A DNA stretch of 64,000 nucleotides from positions 310,001 through 374,000 of the forward strand of contig NZ_CP059472.1 in NCBI RefSeq assembly GCF_014041915.1, read 5' to 3'. This document shows, in pieces, positions 28,473-36,673 of the stretch (position 1 is the stretch's first letter; each line of letters starts with the position of its first letter). The translations under genes and the position numbers were made by a program. The notes below the pieces were generated by a model that searched no databases, was not told the origin of the DNA, and worked only from the letters and a program-made list of their open reading frames with translations. The DNA comes from Marnyiella aurantia. GTDB lineage: Bacteria > Bacteroidota > Bacteroidia > Flavobacteriales > Weeksellaceae.

Positions 28473-29530
28473 ATCTTTTCCTGTAAGGCGTGCTTTATAA
28501 TTGAACTCAGCTCAGCTGAAATATCTGCTTGGGAACTCATACTGATAAGCTGTTCGGTCATTCCTAAATCGCACAGTCCCTGTGCAGCCAGAATTTTTAC
28601 ACCTGCGGAAGCACTACTAAGCAATTTTTCTGTATAAAACTCAGCAGCGCGTCGGTCTCCCATTTTGATCACAGCTTTCATAATTTCTATCCGAACCGGT
28701 TCGGGCTGCAGGTCGTAGGAGGTCTCAAGATGCCGCAGGGTATCGCTGTTTTCCAACGCCTGCAGGCTCTGTACTGACTGATTGCGGACTTCTGTTTCCC
28801 TATGACTTAATAACTGTAACACATCGGTATACATGTTGAGTAACTGATATTTACGGATCAGACGAAGAACAAAAATGATAACTGACGAATTTTCGCTTTG
28901 CAGCCATTGGCGAATTTTACTGTCGGCATCCTGCGGAACGGCTGGAATTGAATTAAGCAACCGCAGTTGCTGCCATTCTGAAAGTATTCCCTGCGCATCG
29001 TTCAGAAACGTCAAACCATCAAAACCTTCAAATCGTACAACAGAATACTGTGCCTCCTGATACACCTGAGGCGATTCATGCTGAAGAAGCTGTGAAATTG
29101 CAGGAAGCGCTTTTTCCACTTTCATGGCAGTTAATTCCTGAATTCCGCCCGCAATCATATAAGGCCGCTTCTTCTTTAGTTTGCATAAACTTTCTTTTTC
29201 AAGACCGTACACCTCAAAAAGGGATCGGATTACATGACCTGCACCACCGGAAAACTTTTTTTCTGCACTCACCAGTTTTTCAAGAAAAACCCGCCGAAAA
29301 CCGGATTTATGCGTGGCGTCTGATATTTTGGAATGCCTGGCTACATCACCACTATTCACGATGGCATCGGCAATTTCGGAATCAATGGCTGCGGTCCAGG
29401 ACTGAATGCTAACCTGCCTCCTGTATTGAAGTAAACCATAAACAAGAACTGCCAAAATTAAAAGAAAAACCACGCCAAGAAGTATGATAAAAGCTATTAC
29501 AAGAAAATGCAGGGAAATACTGAGCAACAT
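28469..29530 (-). CDS. Membrane-anchored HEAT-repeat protein
   Basis: 353 residues. One N-terminal membrane segment (about 8-36, a Leu/Val/Ile stretch) is followed by a cytoplasmic array of HEAT-like helical pairs (for example ETEVRNQSVQSLQALE, VRIEIMKAVIKMGD, AGVKILAAQGLCDLG). HEAT repeats bind other proteins, so this is probably a scaffold or adaptor for the synthase. The stop overlaps the start of the GT2-LtaS gene and the response regulator ends 1 base before its start, so all are translated together. No enzymatic motif is present. Confidence 0.85.
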   Translation of the reverse strand: MLLSISLHFLVIAFIILLGVVFLLILAVLVYGLLQYRRQVSIQSWTAAIDSEIADAIVNSGDVARHSKISDATHKSGFRRVFLEKLVSAEKKFSGGAGHVIRSLFEVYGLEKESLCKLKKKRPYMIAGGIQELTAMKVEKALPAISQLLQHESPQVYQEAQYSVVRFEGFDGLTFLNDAQGILSEWQQLRLLNSIPAVPQDADSKIRQWLQSENSSVIIFVLRLIRKYQLLNMYTDVLQLLSHRETEVRNQSVQSLQALENSDTLRHLETSYDLQPEPVRIEIMKAVIKMGDRRAAEFYTEKLLSSASAGVKILAAQGLCDLGMTEQLISMSSQADISAELSSIIKHALQEKI

Positions 29531-29531
29531 A

Positions 29532-29888
29532 TCAGGATCCTGTTATCCGCTTAACCCGCAGCATTAATTCACTTGGACTGAAAGGCTTAACGATAAAATC
29601 GGCCGCGCCAAGATCAAAAGCATTCAGAATGACATCTTCCTGTCCCATGCTCGAAAGCATAATTACAGGAACTTTTTTTCCTGCAGATTTTATAGCCGAA
29701 AGAATTTCCACACCCGAAGCGAAGGGCATCATGATATCAGTGATAACCAGATCTACATCCGTAGACAGAATTGTATCAATAGCTTCTTTACCGTTTCGGG
29801 TCAGAATAACCTCATATCCTTCCTTCATCAGTTTATGTTCGATTGTTTTCAAAATCAGTTCATCATCTTCAGCAATTAAAATCGGCAT
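29532..29888 (-). CDS. Single-domain response regulator
   Basis: 118 residues, receiver domain only: AEDDE acidic pair, phospho-acceptor Asp in VITDIMMPF, Thr/Ser switch in MLSS and Lys in VKPFS. Without an output domain it probably acts by protein contact, for example on the HEAT protein or the synthase, or as a phosphate shuttle from the hybrid kinase encoded 9 bases upstream. The same four-gene order suggests direct post-translational control of polymer synthesis; that is inference. Confidence 0.93.
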   Translation of the reverse strand: MPILIAEDDELILKTIEHKLMKEGYEVILTRNGKEAIDTILSTDVDLVITDIMMPFASGVEILSAIKSAGKKVPVIMLSSMGQEDVILNAFDLGAADFIVKPFSPSELMLRVKRITGS

Positions 29889-29897
29889 ATTCTCTTT

Positions 29898-32800
29898 TTA
29901 TTTTATTAATCTTTTTATAGTTTCCAGGCCAGACATGATGCCGGAACGGATTTCGGTCTCTAAAGTGGCATAGTCTGGATTGCGCTCTACGGTATTTTCC
30001 CATCGTGCGGCAATCTCTGCCAGGCTGAAAAGTCCGGCAGTACCTGCAGTTCCCTTTAACTTATGCAGAACTTTTTTAATTTCTTCAACACTTCCTTTTT
30101 GGCAGGCTTCTGCGAGAGCAGTTCCTGAGGCTTCGGTTTCCTGAACCACCAAATTAAGAAACATATTCCGGAAATCTTCATCCTCGCCCATCTGCTCTTC
30201 CAGATGCTTCATATCCAGATGAAGTTCAGCAGTGACTGTTGCGTTATCCTCATCAGATTTCCCGTAAATGTGAGTTTTGAGGGCTTCCAGAAGTTCGCCC
30301 TGGCGCAGCGGTTTTGTAAGGAAATCATCCATGCCGGCAGCCAGACACTTTTCCTTTTCACCCAATACATTGCCTGCGGTAACACCAATGATTACGGGCT
30401 TCTGGTCCGGCAATAGGCGAATCATCTTCGTGGATTCAATACCATCCATCACAGGCATCTGAACATCCATAAGAATCAGGTCAAATATTTGGTCACGGCA
30501 ATAATCCAGTGCCTGTTTCCCATCAGTAGCCTCAATAAATGTGGCCTCAGGAACCAGGGACTGCATCATCCGGTTGTTAAGAACCATATTTACAGGATTG
30601 TCATCAACCAACAGAACCTTCAGACCGGTCAATAGGGCATCATTTGTTTCGGGCTGAGGAGCAGCGGTGTGTTCATCTGAATGTCTTACAGCCTGTTTCA
30701 GCGTATTGTACAGGTCTTTTGATTTGATAGGTTTCAGAAGACAGAAGCTGTTCTCATTCTGTCGGAAAGAGTTGATGACTTCATGCTCTTCGGATGAAGT
30801 ATGGAGAACGACCAGCGGAGAAACCTCGGACTGTTCCTTAAACAGCTCACGGATTTTCGTAATCGTCTCCAGTCCGGAAATGACCGGCATATGATAATCC
30901 ATTAAAATAATATCAAAACGGTCACCTGCCATCAGGATTTGCAGCGCTTCCATTCCATTTGCGGCCAATCGGGAATCAATACCTTTATAGGCCAGCATAT
31001 GCTGCAGGATAATCCTGTTATTCTCGTTGTCATCCACAATGAGCACGCTTTTAATACCAAGTTCAGCGATATCCTCATCCTCCTCGGCGTTGCCCTCTTC
31101 ATAAGGTACTTCTATATCAAAATAAAACTCCGAACCTTCTCCTAAAGTACTTTTTAATGAAAGCGATGTTCCCATGTACTTTAATATATTGTTTGAAATG
31201 GTAAGCCCTAAGCCCGTACCGCCATACTTTTTACTTACAGAACTGTCTTCCTGTGTAAAAGCATCAAAAATTCGCTGCTGCTTATCATCAGGAATTCCAA
31301 TGCCCGTATCGCGCACCGCAAATCGTAGGGTAATGTGATCTGATTCAATATGCAATTTCTGCACTTTCAGCTCAATTTCACCTTTGGAAGTGAATTTAAC
31401 CGCATTTCCCAGAAGATTAATAAGTATCTGACGAATCCGGGATTCATCCATTAGCAGTATTTCCGGAATTCCGGGCTCAATATTGAGGAGAAGTTCCAGA
31501 TCTTTCTTCTGTGACTGGAAAAGAATAACATTCATTACCTGACCCACCATGTCGTACACATGAGTGCGCTCAATCATCAGTTCTAACTTACCTGATTCGA
31601 TTTTAGAAAAATCGAGAATGTCATTGATGATTGAAAGAAGGCTTTCGCCGGATTCATTTATGTAGTTGAGGTACTGAGTCTGCATCTCGTTAAGCGGAGT
31701 TCTAAGCAATAGATCTGAAAATCCGATTACCCCATTAAGAGGTGTACGGATCTCGTGGCTCATATTAGCCAGGAATTCAGATTTTGCTTTACTTGCAATT
31801 ACTGCAGCTTCCTTAGCTGTCCTCAGCTCTCTTGTAGTTCTTTCCCTTTCGGTAACATTCTGCACTGTTACAATAACGCCTCCTATTACCTCATTGGCCA
31901 GGTACCATGGTCCTACCTCCAGACTGTAATTTTGCGGTTCGCTTTTGTTTGACACTGGTACTACCAGATTTTCGTTTTTATACGATTTACCAGACAGTGC
32001 GTCCATATATATTTTCACACGCTGTGCAGGTATATTAGGTGAAACTTCAAATATATTCCGGCCTGTAATAGCCTCTACGTCCATGGAGAACTCCTCGGTC
32101 CAGCAACGGCTTACAGAAAGATATTTAAGTTCCTGGTCAAACATGGCCACAGCAACCGGAACGTCACTGATGAACGACTGCAGCATAGCCTCCTTCTTTT
32201 CCAGTTCCAAATAAGTCCTTTTGGCATCGTCAATATCCTGAATAATTCCGAAAACCTTGCGGCATACACCGTTCTCAAATTCGGGGATACCAATAGACCG
32301 TACCCAGATGCGCTTGCCATCTGGCAGGATCATTTCCAGCTCTTCATCATAAGGTTCTCCCATTCCGATGGCACGGTTGAAAAGATCAGTCACCTTTTCC
32401 CTGCTTTCTTCGGTATAAAACCCAAGCGCCGAATTAAGGTCCGGTTGGTAACCAGGTGCCATCATGTGAATTTCACGGGTGGTATCGGACCAATACGTTT
32501 TCTGTGTAATCAGATTTACTTCCCAGCCACCTACCCTTGCGGCAGCACTGGTCTGCTCCAGGATCTTCTTGGTGTAGACCAGGTCTTTTTCAAGTGCCAT
32601 TTTGTCGGTAACGTTCAGAGCGGTGCTCAGCACATAAGGTTCACCCACCTCATTCATCTCTACCATGTTATGGTACATCCAGACAAATTCCTGACCGTCC
32701 CGTGAATGCAACACCATATAGCCGGAATCTTCACCATTCTGTGTAATTCTCTGCAGGTATTCATTAAGTTCAAACCAACGGCTCTGAGGTACAAGGTCAC

Positions 32801-33794
32801 GCAGGTTTAGTTCTCTGGCTTCTTCTGAGGTATACTGGAGCATTTCCCGTCCTTTTTCGTTCACGGCCAGTATATTGCCTTCCACATCATGCATACTCAT
32901 TAAACCGATGGCATTTTCAAAGAAGCTGCGAAACCTTTTTTCAGACCTTTGCAACCGCTGTCTATCCTCCACCAGCTGCGTTATATTCCGGCCAAAGCAA
33001 AATATTTCAGTGCCGCTTTGATTACGCTTGAAAAACCAGTCAATCACTAAGGTTTCACCTATGCCGGAAGCAATACGGCTGACAAAGGAGTACTCGCCGT
33101 TACTGTCCAGCTGCTGCTCATTCAGTGCCAATTCTTCACTGTTTTCATTTAAGATCTCAAGAAAATTTATTCCTGAGACCTCGTCTTTAAATTCATAGGT
33201 ATCTCTAAATGCAGAATTGACTTTTTTGACCCTAAAATTATTATCCAAAACACAGATAAGGTTATTAGTGACGGAAAATAACTGCTCAAAATATTCGGCA
33301 TTTGCCAGCCTGCGTTTGGTCATTAGCTGTCTTGCAACTGCTTCCCCTATTTTTTCCAGTGCTGCAACCTGTTGTGAAGTTAGCGTGCGCGGGTTAAAAT
33401 CAATTACGCAAAGTGTCCCGAGTACAAGACCCTCATCATCCAAAAGAGGAATACCCGCATAAAACCTAATACCTCCAGCCAGGATAAGTTCATTGGAAGA
33501 CGTACGTTCGTCCCGCAGTGTGTCCTTGATAACAAGTGTTTTACCGCTTTCAACAGTATACTGACAAACCGTATCCCCCCGGTCCACCCGCTCAAAGTCC
33601 AGACCAATGCAACTCTGTACCGTTTGCGCATCGCGCTCCATCACCCCGATCAGAGCAACAGGACAGTCCGTAATAAGGCTGGCGGCTTCAGAAAAAACAT
33701 CAAGATCCTGATCTTCGGCCAAATTTACCAGATCGTAATAGGCCAGTTTATTCAACCTTGCCTCTTCATTTGCTGGAAGGGGAAATTGCTTCAT
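29898..33794 (-). CDS. Soluble hybrid histidine kinase (GAF, four PAS, HisKA, two REC, Hpt)
   Basis: 1298 residues, no membrane segments. Order: GAF (1-160; CPVALIGVMERDAQTVQSC), four PAS-like units (about 165-655), HisKA with phospho-His in ANMSHEIRTPLNGVIGF (about 675), GHKL ATPase (FAVRDTGIGIPDD, GGTGLGLTIS), REC1 (LIVDDNENN, ILMDYHMPV), REC2 (LLVDDNPVN, LILMDVQMPVMDG) and a C-terminal Hpt with His in LHKLKGTAGTAG. This gives a full internal phosphorelay, probably ending on the adjacent single-domain regulator. It opens the four-gene operon that includes the GT2-LtaS fusion. The signal is likely cytoplasmic; the ligand is unknown. Confidence 0.95.
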   Translation of the reverse strand: MKQFPLPANEEARLNKLAYYDLVNLAEDQDLDVFSEAASLITDCPVALIGVMERDAQTVQSCIGLDFERVDRGDTVCQYTVESGKTLVIKDTLRDERTSSNELILAGGIRFYAGIPLLDDEGLVLGTLCVIDFNPRTLTSQQVAALEKIGEAVARQLMTKRRLANAEYFEQLFSVTNNLICVLDNNFRVKKVNSAFRDTYEFKDEVSGINFLEILNENSEELALNEQQLDSNGEYSFVSRIASGIGETLVIDWFFKRNQSGTEIFCFGRNITQLVEDRQRLQRSEKRFRSFFENAIGLMSMHDVEGNILAVNEKGREMLQYTSEEARELNLRDLVPQSRWFELNEYLQRITQNGEDSGYMVLHSRDGQEFVWMYHNMVEMNEVGEPYVLSTALNVTDKMALEKDLVYTKKILEQTSAAARVGGWEVNLITQKTYWSDTTREIHMMAPGYQPDLNSALGFYTEESREKVTDLFNRAIGMGEPYDEELEMILPDGKRIWVRSIGIPEFENGVCRKVFGIIQDIDDAKRTYLELEKKEAMLQSFISDVPVAVAMFDQELKYLSVSRCWTEEFSMDVEAITGRNIFEVSPNIPAQRVKIYMDALSGKSYKNENLVVPVSNKSEPQNYSLEVGPWYLANEVIGGVIVTVQNVTERERTTRELRTAKEAAVIASKAKSEFLANMSHEIRTPLNGVIGFSDLLLRTPLNEMQTQYLNYINESGESLLSIINDILDFSKIESGKLELMIERTHVYDMVGQVMNVILFQSQKKDLELLLNIEPGIPEILLMDESRIRQILINLLGNAVKFTSKGEIELKVQKLHIESDHITLRFAVRDTGIGIPDDKQQRIFDAFTQEDSSVSKKYGGTGLGLTISNNILKYMGTSLSLKSTLGEGSEFYFDIEVPYEEGNAEEDEDIAELGIKSVLIVDDNENNRIILQHMLAYKGIDSRLAANGMEALQILMAGDRFDIILMDYHMPVISGLETITKIRELFKEQSEVSPLVVLHTSSEEHEVINSFRQNENSFCLLKPIKSKDLYNTLKQAVRHSDEHTAAPQPETNDALLTGLKVLLVDDNPVNMVLNNRMMQSLVPEATFIEATDGKQALDYCRDQIFDLILMDVQMPVMDGIESTKMIRLLPDQKPVIIGVTAGNVLGEKEKCLAAGMDDFLTKPLRQGELLEALKTHIYGKSDEDNATVTAELHLDMKHLEEQMGEDEDFRNMFLNLVVQETEASGTALAEACQKGSVEEIKKVLHKLKGTAGTAGLFSLAEIAARWENTVERNPDYATLETEIRSGIMSGLETIKRLIK

Positions 33795-33877
33795 ATATAA
33801 ATTGTGAGGTATGGATGGCTAAGCCGTAATAGTCAGGCGTACCTGTGGCTGGGCGCATGAGAAAATTTGAAGAATAT

Positions 33878-35014
33878 TTAATGCTGTTGGGCTGTCATAA
33901 ATTCCAGAACGGAGTCCGTAATGTATTTCAATTGCTCTTCTTCCAACTCTGTATGCATGGGCAGCGAAAGTACCTGATCCAGTAACAGATCTGTATTTTT
34001 AAAGTCGGCGGGGTCACTGTCCTGAAAATAAGCTTTCTGTTTCCGCAATGCGACCGGATAGTAAATCATGGCAGGAATCTCTTTTTCAGCCAGAAACTTC
34101 TGAAGTTCATTTCGCTTACCGTTTAGAATCCTTAAAGTATATTGATGAAAAACATGTGTAGAATAGTCTGCCCGCACCGGTGTAAGAAGATCAGGCTGAT
34201 CCGCAAATGCCTCATCGTAATAATCGGCCGCTTTTCTGCGGGCTTCATTATAACCGTCTAACAGAGGCAGTTTTTTCCGCAGAACGGTAGCCTGAACACT
34301 GTCCAGTCGGGAATTTACGCCCACTTCGTCATGATAATACCGTTCGTACATACCGTGATTCACTATTCCGCGCAGTTTATGCGCCAGCTCGTCACTGTTG
34401 GTGAAGATAGCTCCTCCGTCGCCATAACAGCCTAAATTTTTAGACGGAAAAAATGATGTTGTACCCATTGTACCCATAGTCCCGGCCTTATGTGCGCGCC
34501 CTCCGGCAAAGGTAAACTCGGCACCGATAGCCTGAGCATTATCTTCAATAACCTCCAGCTTATTCGCTTCGGCAATCTTAAGAATATCCTGCATATTTGC
34601 GCACTGACCAAAAAGATGTACCGGAATAATCACTTTTGTCCGTGGTGTAATAGCTGCCTTCAGCTTTTCCGTGTCCATTGTGAACGTATCGTAATCAACG
34701 TCAATAAGTACAGCTTTCAGTTTCAGCAGGTGAATGACTTCAACAGTGGCGGCAAAGGTAAAATCTGCGGTAATCACTTCATCACCTTCCTCCAGGCCAA
34801 GTGCCATAAGTGCAATCTGAAGTGCATCGGTTCCGTTGGCACAGGGAATAACATGTTTCACATCCAGATAGCTTTCCAGTTCGGACTGAAAGGATTTAAC
34901 CTCGGGTCCGTTTATAAATGCGGCAGATTCCAGCACATTGAGGACTGCATTGTCTACATCGCTTTTTATCTTGAAATACTGCGTTTGCAGATCTACCATC
35001 TGAATTTTCTTCAT
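33878..35014 (-). CDS. DegT/DnrJ/EryC1-family sugar aminotransferase
   Basis: 378 residues. It is a PLP enzyme that aminates keto-sugar nucleotides used in cell-surface polysaccharides. Visible: MVDLQTQYFKIK start, NGTDALQIAL cofactor region, DFTFAATVEVI, VHLFGQ, EDNAQAIGA and the PLP lysine in TSFFPSKNLGCYGDGGA. It stands alone with no sugar cluster beside it, opposite in direction to the subtilase gene whose start is 54 bases away. The exact sugar cannot be told from the sequence. Confidence 0.93.
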   Translation of the reverse strand: MKKIQMVDLQTQYFKIKSDVDNAVLNVLESAAFINGPEVKSFQSELESYLDVKHVIPCANGTDALQIALMALGLEEGDEVITADFTFAATVEVIHLLKLKAVLIDVDYDTFTMDTEKLKAAITPRTKVIIPVHLFGQCANMQDILKIAEANKLEVIEDNAQAIGAEFTFAGGRAHKAGTMGTMGTTSFFPSKNLGCYGDGGAIFTNSDELAHKLRGIVNHGMYERYYHDEVGVNSRLDSVQATVLRKKLPLLDGYNEARRKAADYYDEAFADQPDLLTPVRADYSTHVFHQYTLRILNGKRNELQKFLAEKEIPAMIYYPVALRKQKAYFQDSDPADFKNTDLLLDQVLSLPMHTELEEEQLKYITDSVLEFMTAQQH

Positions 35015-35067
35015 ACTAAATACAATATGGTGTAAATTTACATATATTTATATATCTAAAGAAATTT

Positions 35068-36672
35068 ATGAAAAAGTTTAGCTGTACCCTGCTCCTGCTA
35101 CTTTCGGCCAGCATTTATGCACAGTCCGAACTTGTTTTTGTATACTTTGCCGACAAACCAAACAAGTCTGCTTTTTACGCCAACCCGCTGTCCGAACTTA
35201 CACAGAAATCACTGAGCCGCCGGATCGCGCAGGGCATTCCGCTGAACGACCAGGACGCGCCTGTTGAACCCACCTACCTGCAGAATATCCAAAATATGGG
35301 TTTCCAGGTCGCAGATTATTCAAAATGGCTGAACGGTGTAGCAGTAATGGCTAACGCAAACCAGATACTACAGCTTCAGAATCAGCCTTTTGTACAGTCT
35401 GTTGAGAGTTTTGCCAGAAACTCCAATGCAATAGTTAAAGGACCTGCTTCGCAGAATAAATTCCCCAGTACAGCCAAGGGGCCTGCTGTTGTCTTTAATT
35501 ACGGTACGGCGCTGGCGCAGACAGAACAGATTAATCTGAAAAGTTTGCATCTCGCCGGGTACACGGGTGCCGGGATAACCATTGCGGTGCTGGACACGGG
35601 ATTCCCTACGGTAGATATAGGTTCCGCTTATCAGCGGCTGTGGAACAACAGTCAGATAAAAGGCGGCTACAACTTCATCAGCAAGAATACCGATATCTAC
35701 AACACTTCTTTCAATCCTCATGGGTCCTATGTGCTTGGTGCAATAAGTGGCTATATTGACCAGTCCTTTGTAGGTACTGCACCGGATGCGGACCTTTATC
35801 TCTATGCCACCGAAGATGCTTCAGTGGAGATTCCGCAGGAAGAGATTTACTGGATCATGGCCGCGGAGGAAGCCGACCGGAAAGGTGTAGACGTGATAAA
35901 TTCTTCACTGGGATACACCACTTTTGACGACTCCCGCTACAATTATACCTATACTGATATGAACGGCACTACTTCCTTCATCGCCCGGGGAGCACAAATT
36001 GCAGCGGAGAAAGGTATTTTTGTTGTTTCCGCAGCGGGAAACTCCGGGGCACTGACCTGGCACTATATCAGCACACCGGCCGACAACCAAAAGGTTTTTA
36101 CAATCGGTTCCGTAGACTCCAGCGGAAATCCTTCGGACTTCTCCTCTTACGGGCCAAATTCGGCAGGCGTGGTGAAACCTGATGCAAGCGCGCGCGGCAC
36201 CACAACAGCCACAGTATTTAATAACAATACTGTATCGGCTAGCGGCACTTCATTGGCTTCACCGCTGGCAGCGGGAGGTATTGCCTGTCTGTTGCAGGCA
36301 ACTGCGCCGGGAACTTCGCGCGAATATCTGAGATCTTTACTGAGGCAAACTGCATCTCTTTTTCCAGGGACGAATCCGCAGATGGGCTACGGAATACTGA
36401 ATTTCGGCAATGCATTGCAACAGTATCTGTCTACCCAATCTACCACTTTGGTAACATTCCGCATGTACCCAAACCCTGCGCGGGACCGGGTACTTTTCCA
36501 AACGTCTGAAAAAATCGAGAAAATCGAGATCTACGATCCAGCCGGCAGACTAATCCGCAGAAAACTTCCTGTGGATAACACTCTTGAAGTTGGCAGCCTG
36601 CGTCCCGGCATTTATTACCTTAACATAAAGACTGCTAAGTCTCACTATTCTGAAAAACTGATTAAAAAGTAG
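35068..36672 (+). CDS. Secreted S8 subtilisin-like protease with T9SS sorting domain
   Basis: 534 residues. Signal peptide (about 1-18, ending SIYAQ), a propeptide-like region with SLSRR near residue 50, then the S8 catalytic domain: Asp in IAVLDTGF (about 172), His in NPHGSYVLG (about 217) and Ser in GTSLASPLAAGG (about 393). The last 75 residues start with FRMYPNPARD and end GIYYLNIKTAK...IKK, the type A C-terminal domain used by the Por/type IX secretion system. It is thus exported across both membranes and anchored or released. It is transcribed alone. Confidence 0.95.
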   Translation: MKKFSCTLLLLLSASIYAQSELVFVYFADKPNKSAFYANPLSELTQKSLSRRIAQGIPLNDQDAPVEPTYLQNIQNMGFQVADYSKWLNGVAVMANANQILQLQNQPFVQSVESFARNSNAIVKGPASQNKFPSTAKGPAVVFNYGTALAQTEQINLKSLHLAGYTGAGITIAVLDTGFPTVDIGSAYQRLWNNSQIKGGYNFISKNTDIYNTSFNPHGSYVLGAISGYIDQSFVGTAPDADLYLYATEDASVEIPQEEIYWIMAAEEADRKGVDVINSSLGYTTFDDSRYNYTYTDMNGTTSFIARGAQIAAEKGIFVVSAAGNSGALTWHYISTPADNQKVFTIGSVDSSGNPSDFSSYGPNSAGVVKPDASARGTTTATVFNNNTVSASGTSLASPLAAGGIACLLQATAPGTSREYLRSLLRQTASLFPGTNPQMGYGILNFGNALQQYLSTQSTTLVTFRMYPNPARDRVLFQTSEKIEKIEIYDPAGRLIRRKLPVDNTLEVGSLRPGIYYLNIKTAKSHYSEKLIKK

Positions 36673-36673
36673 A

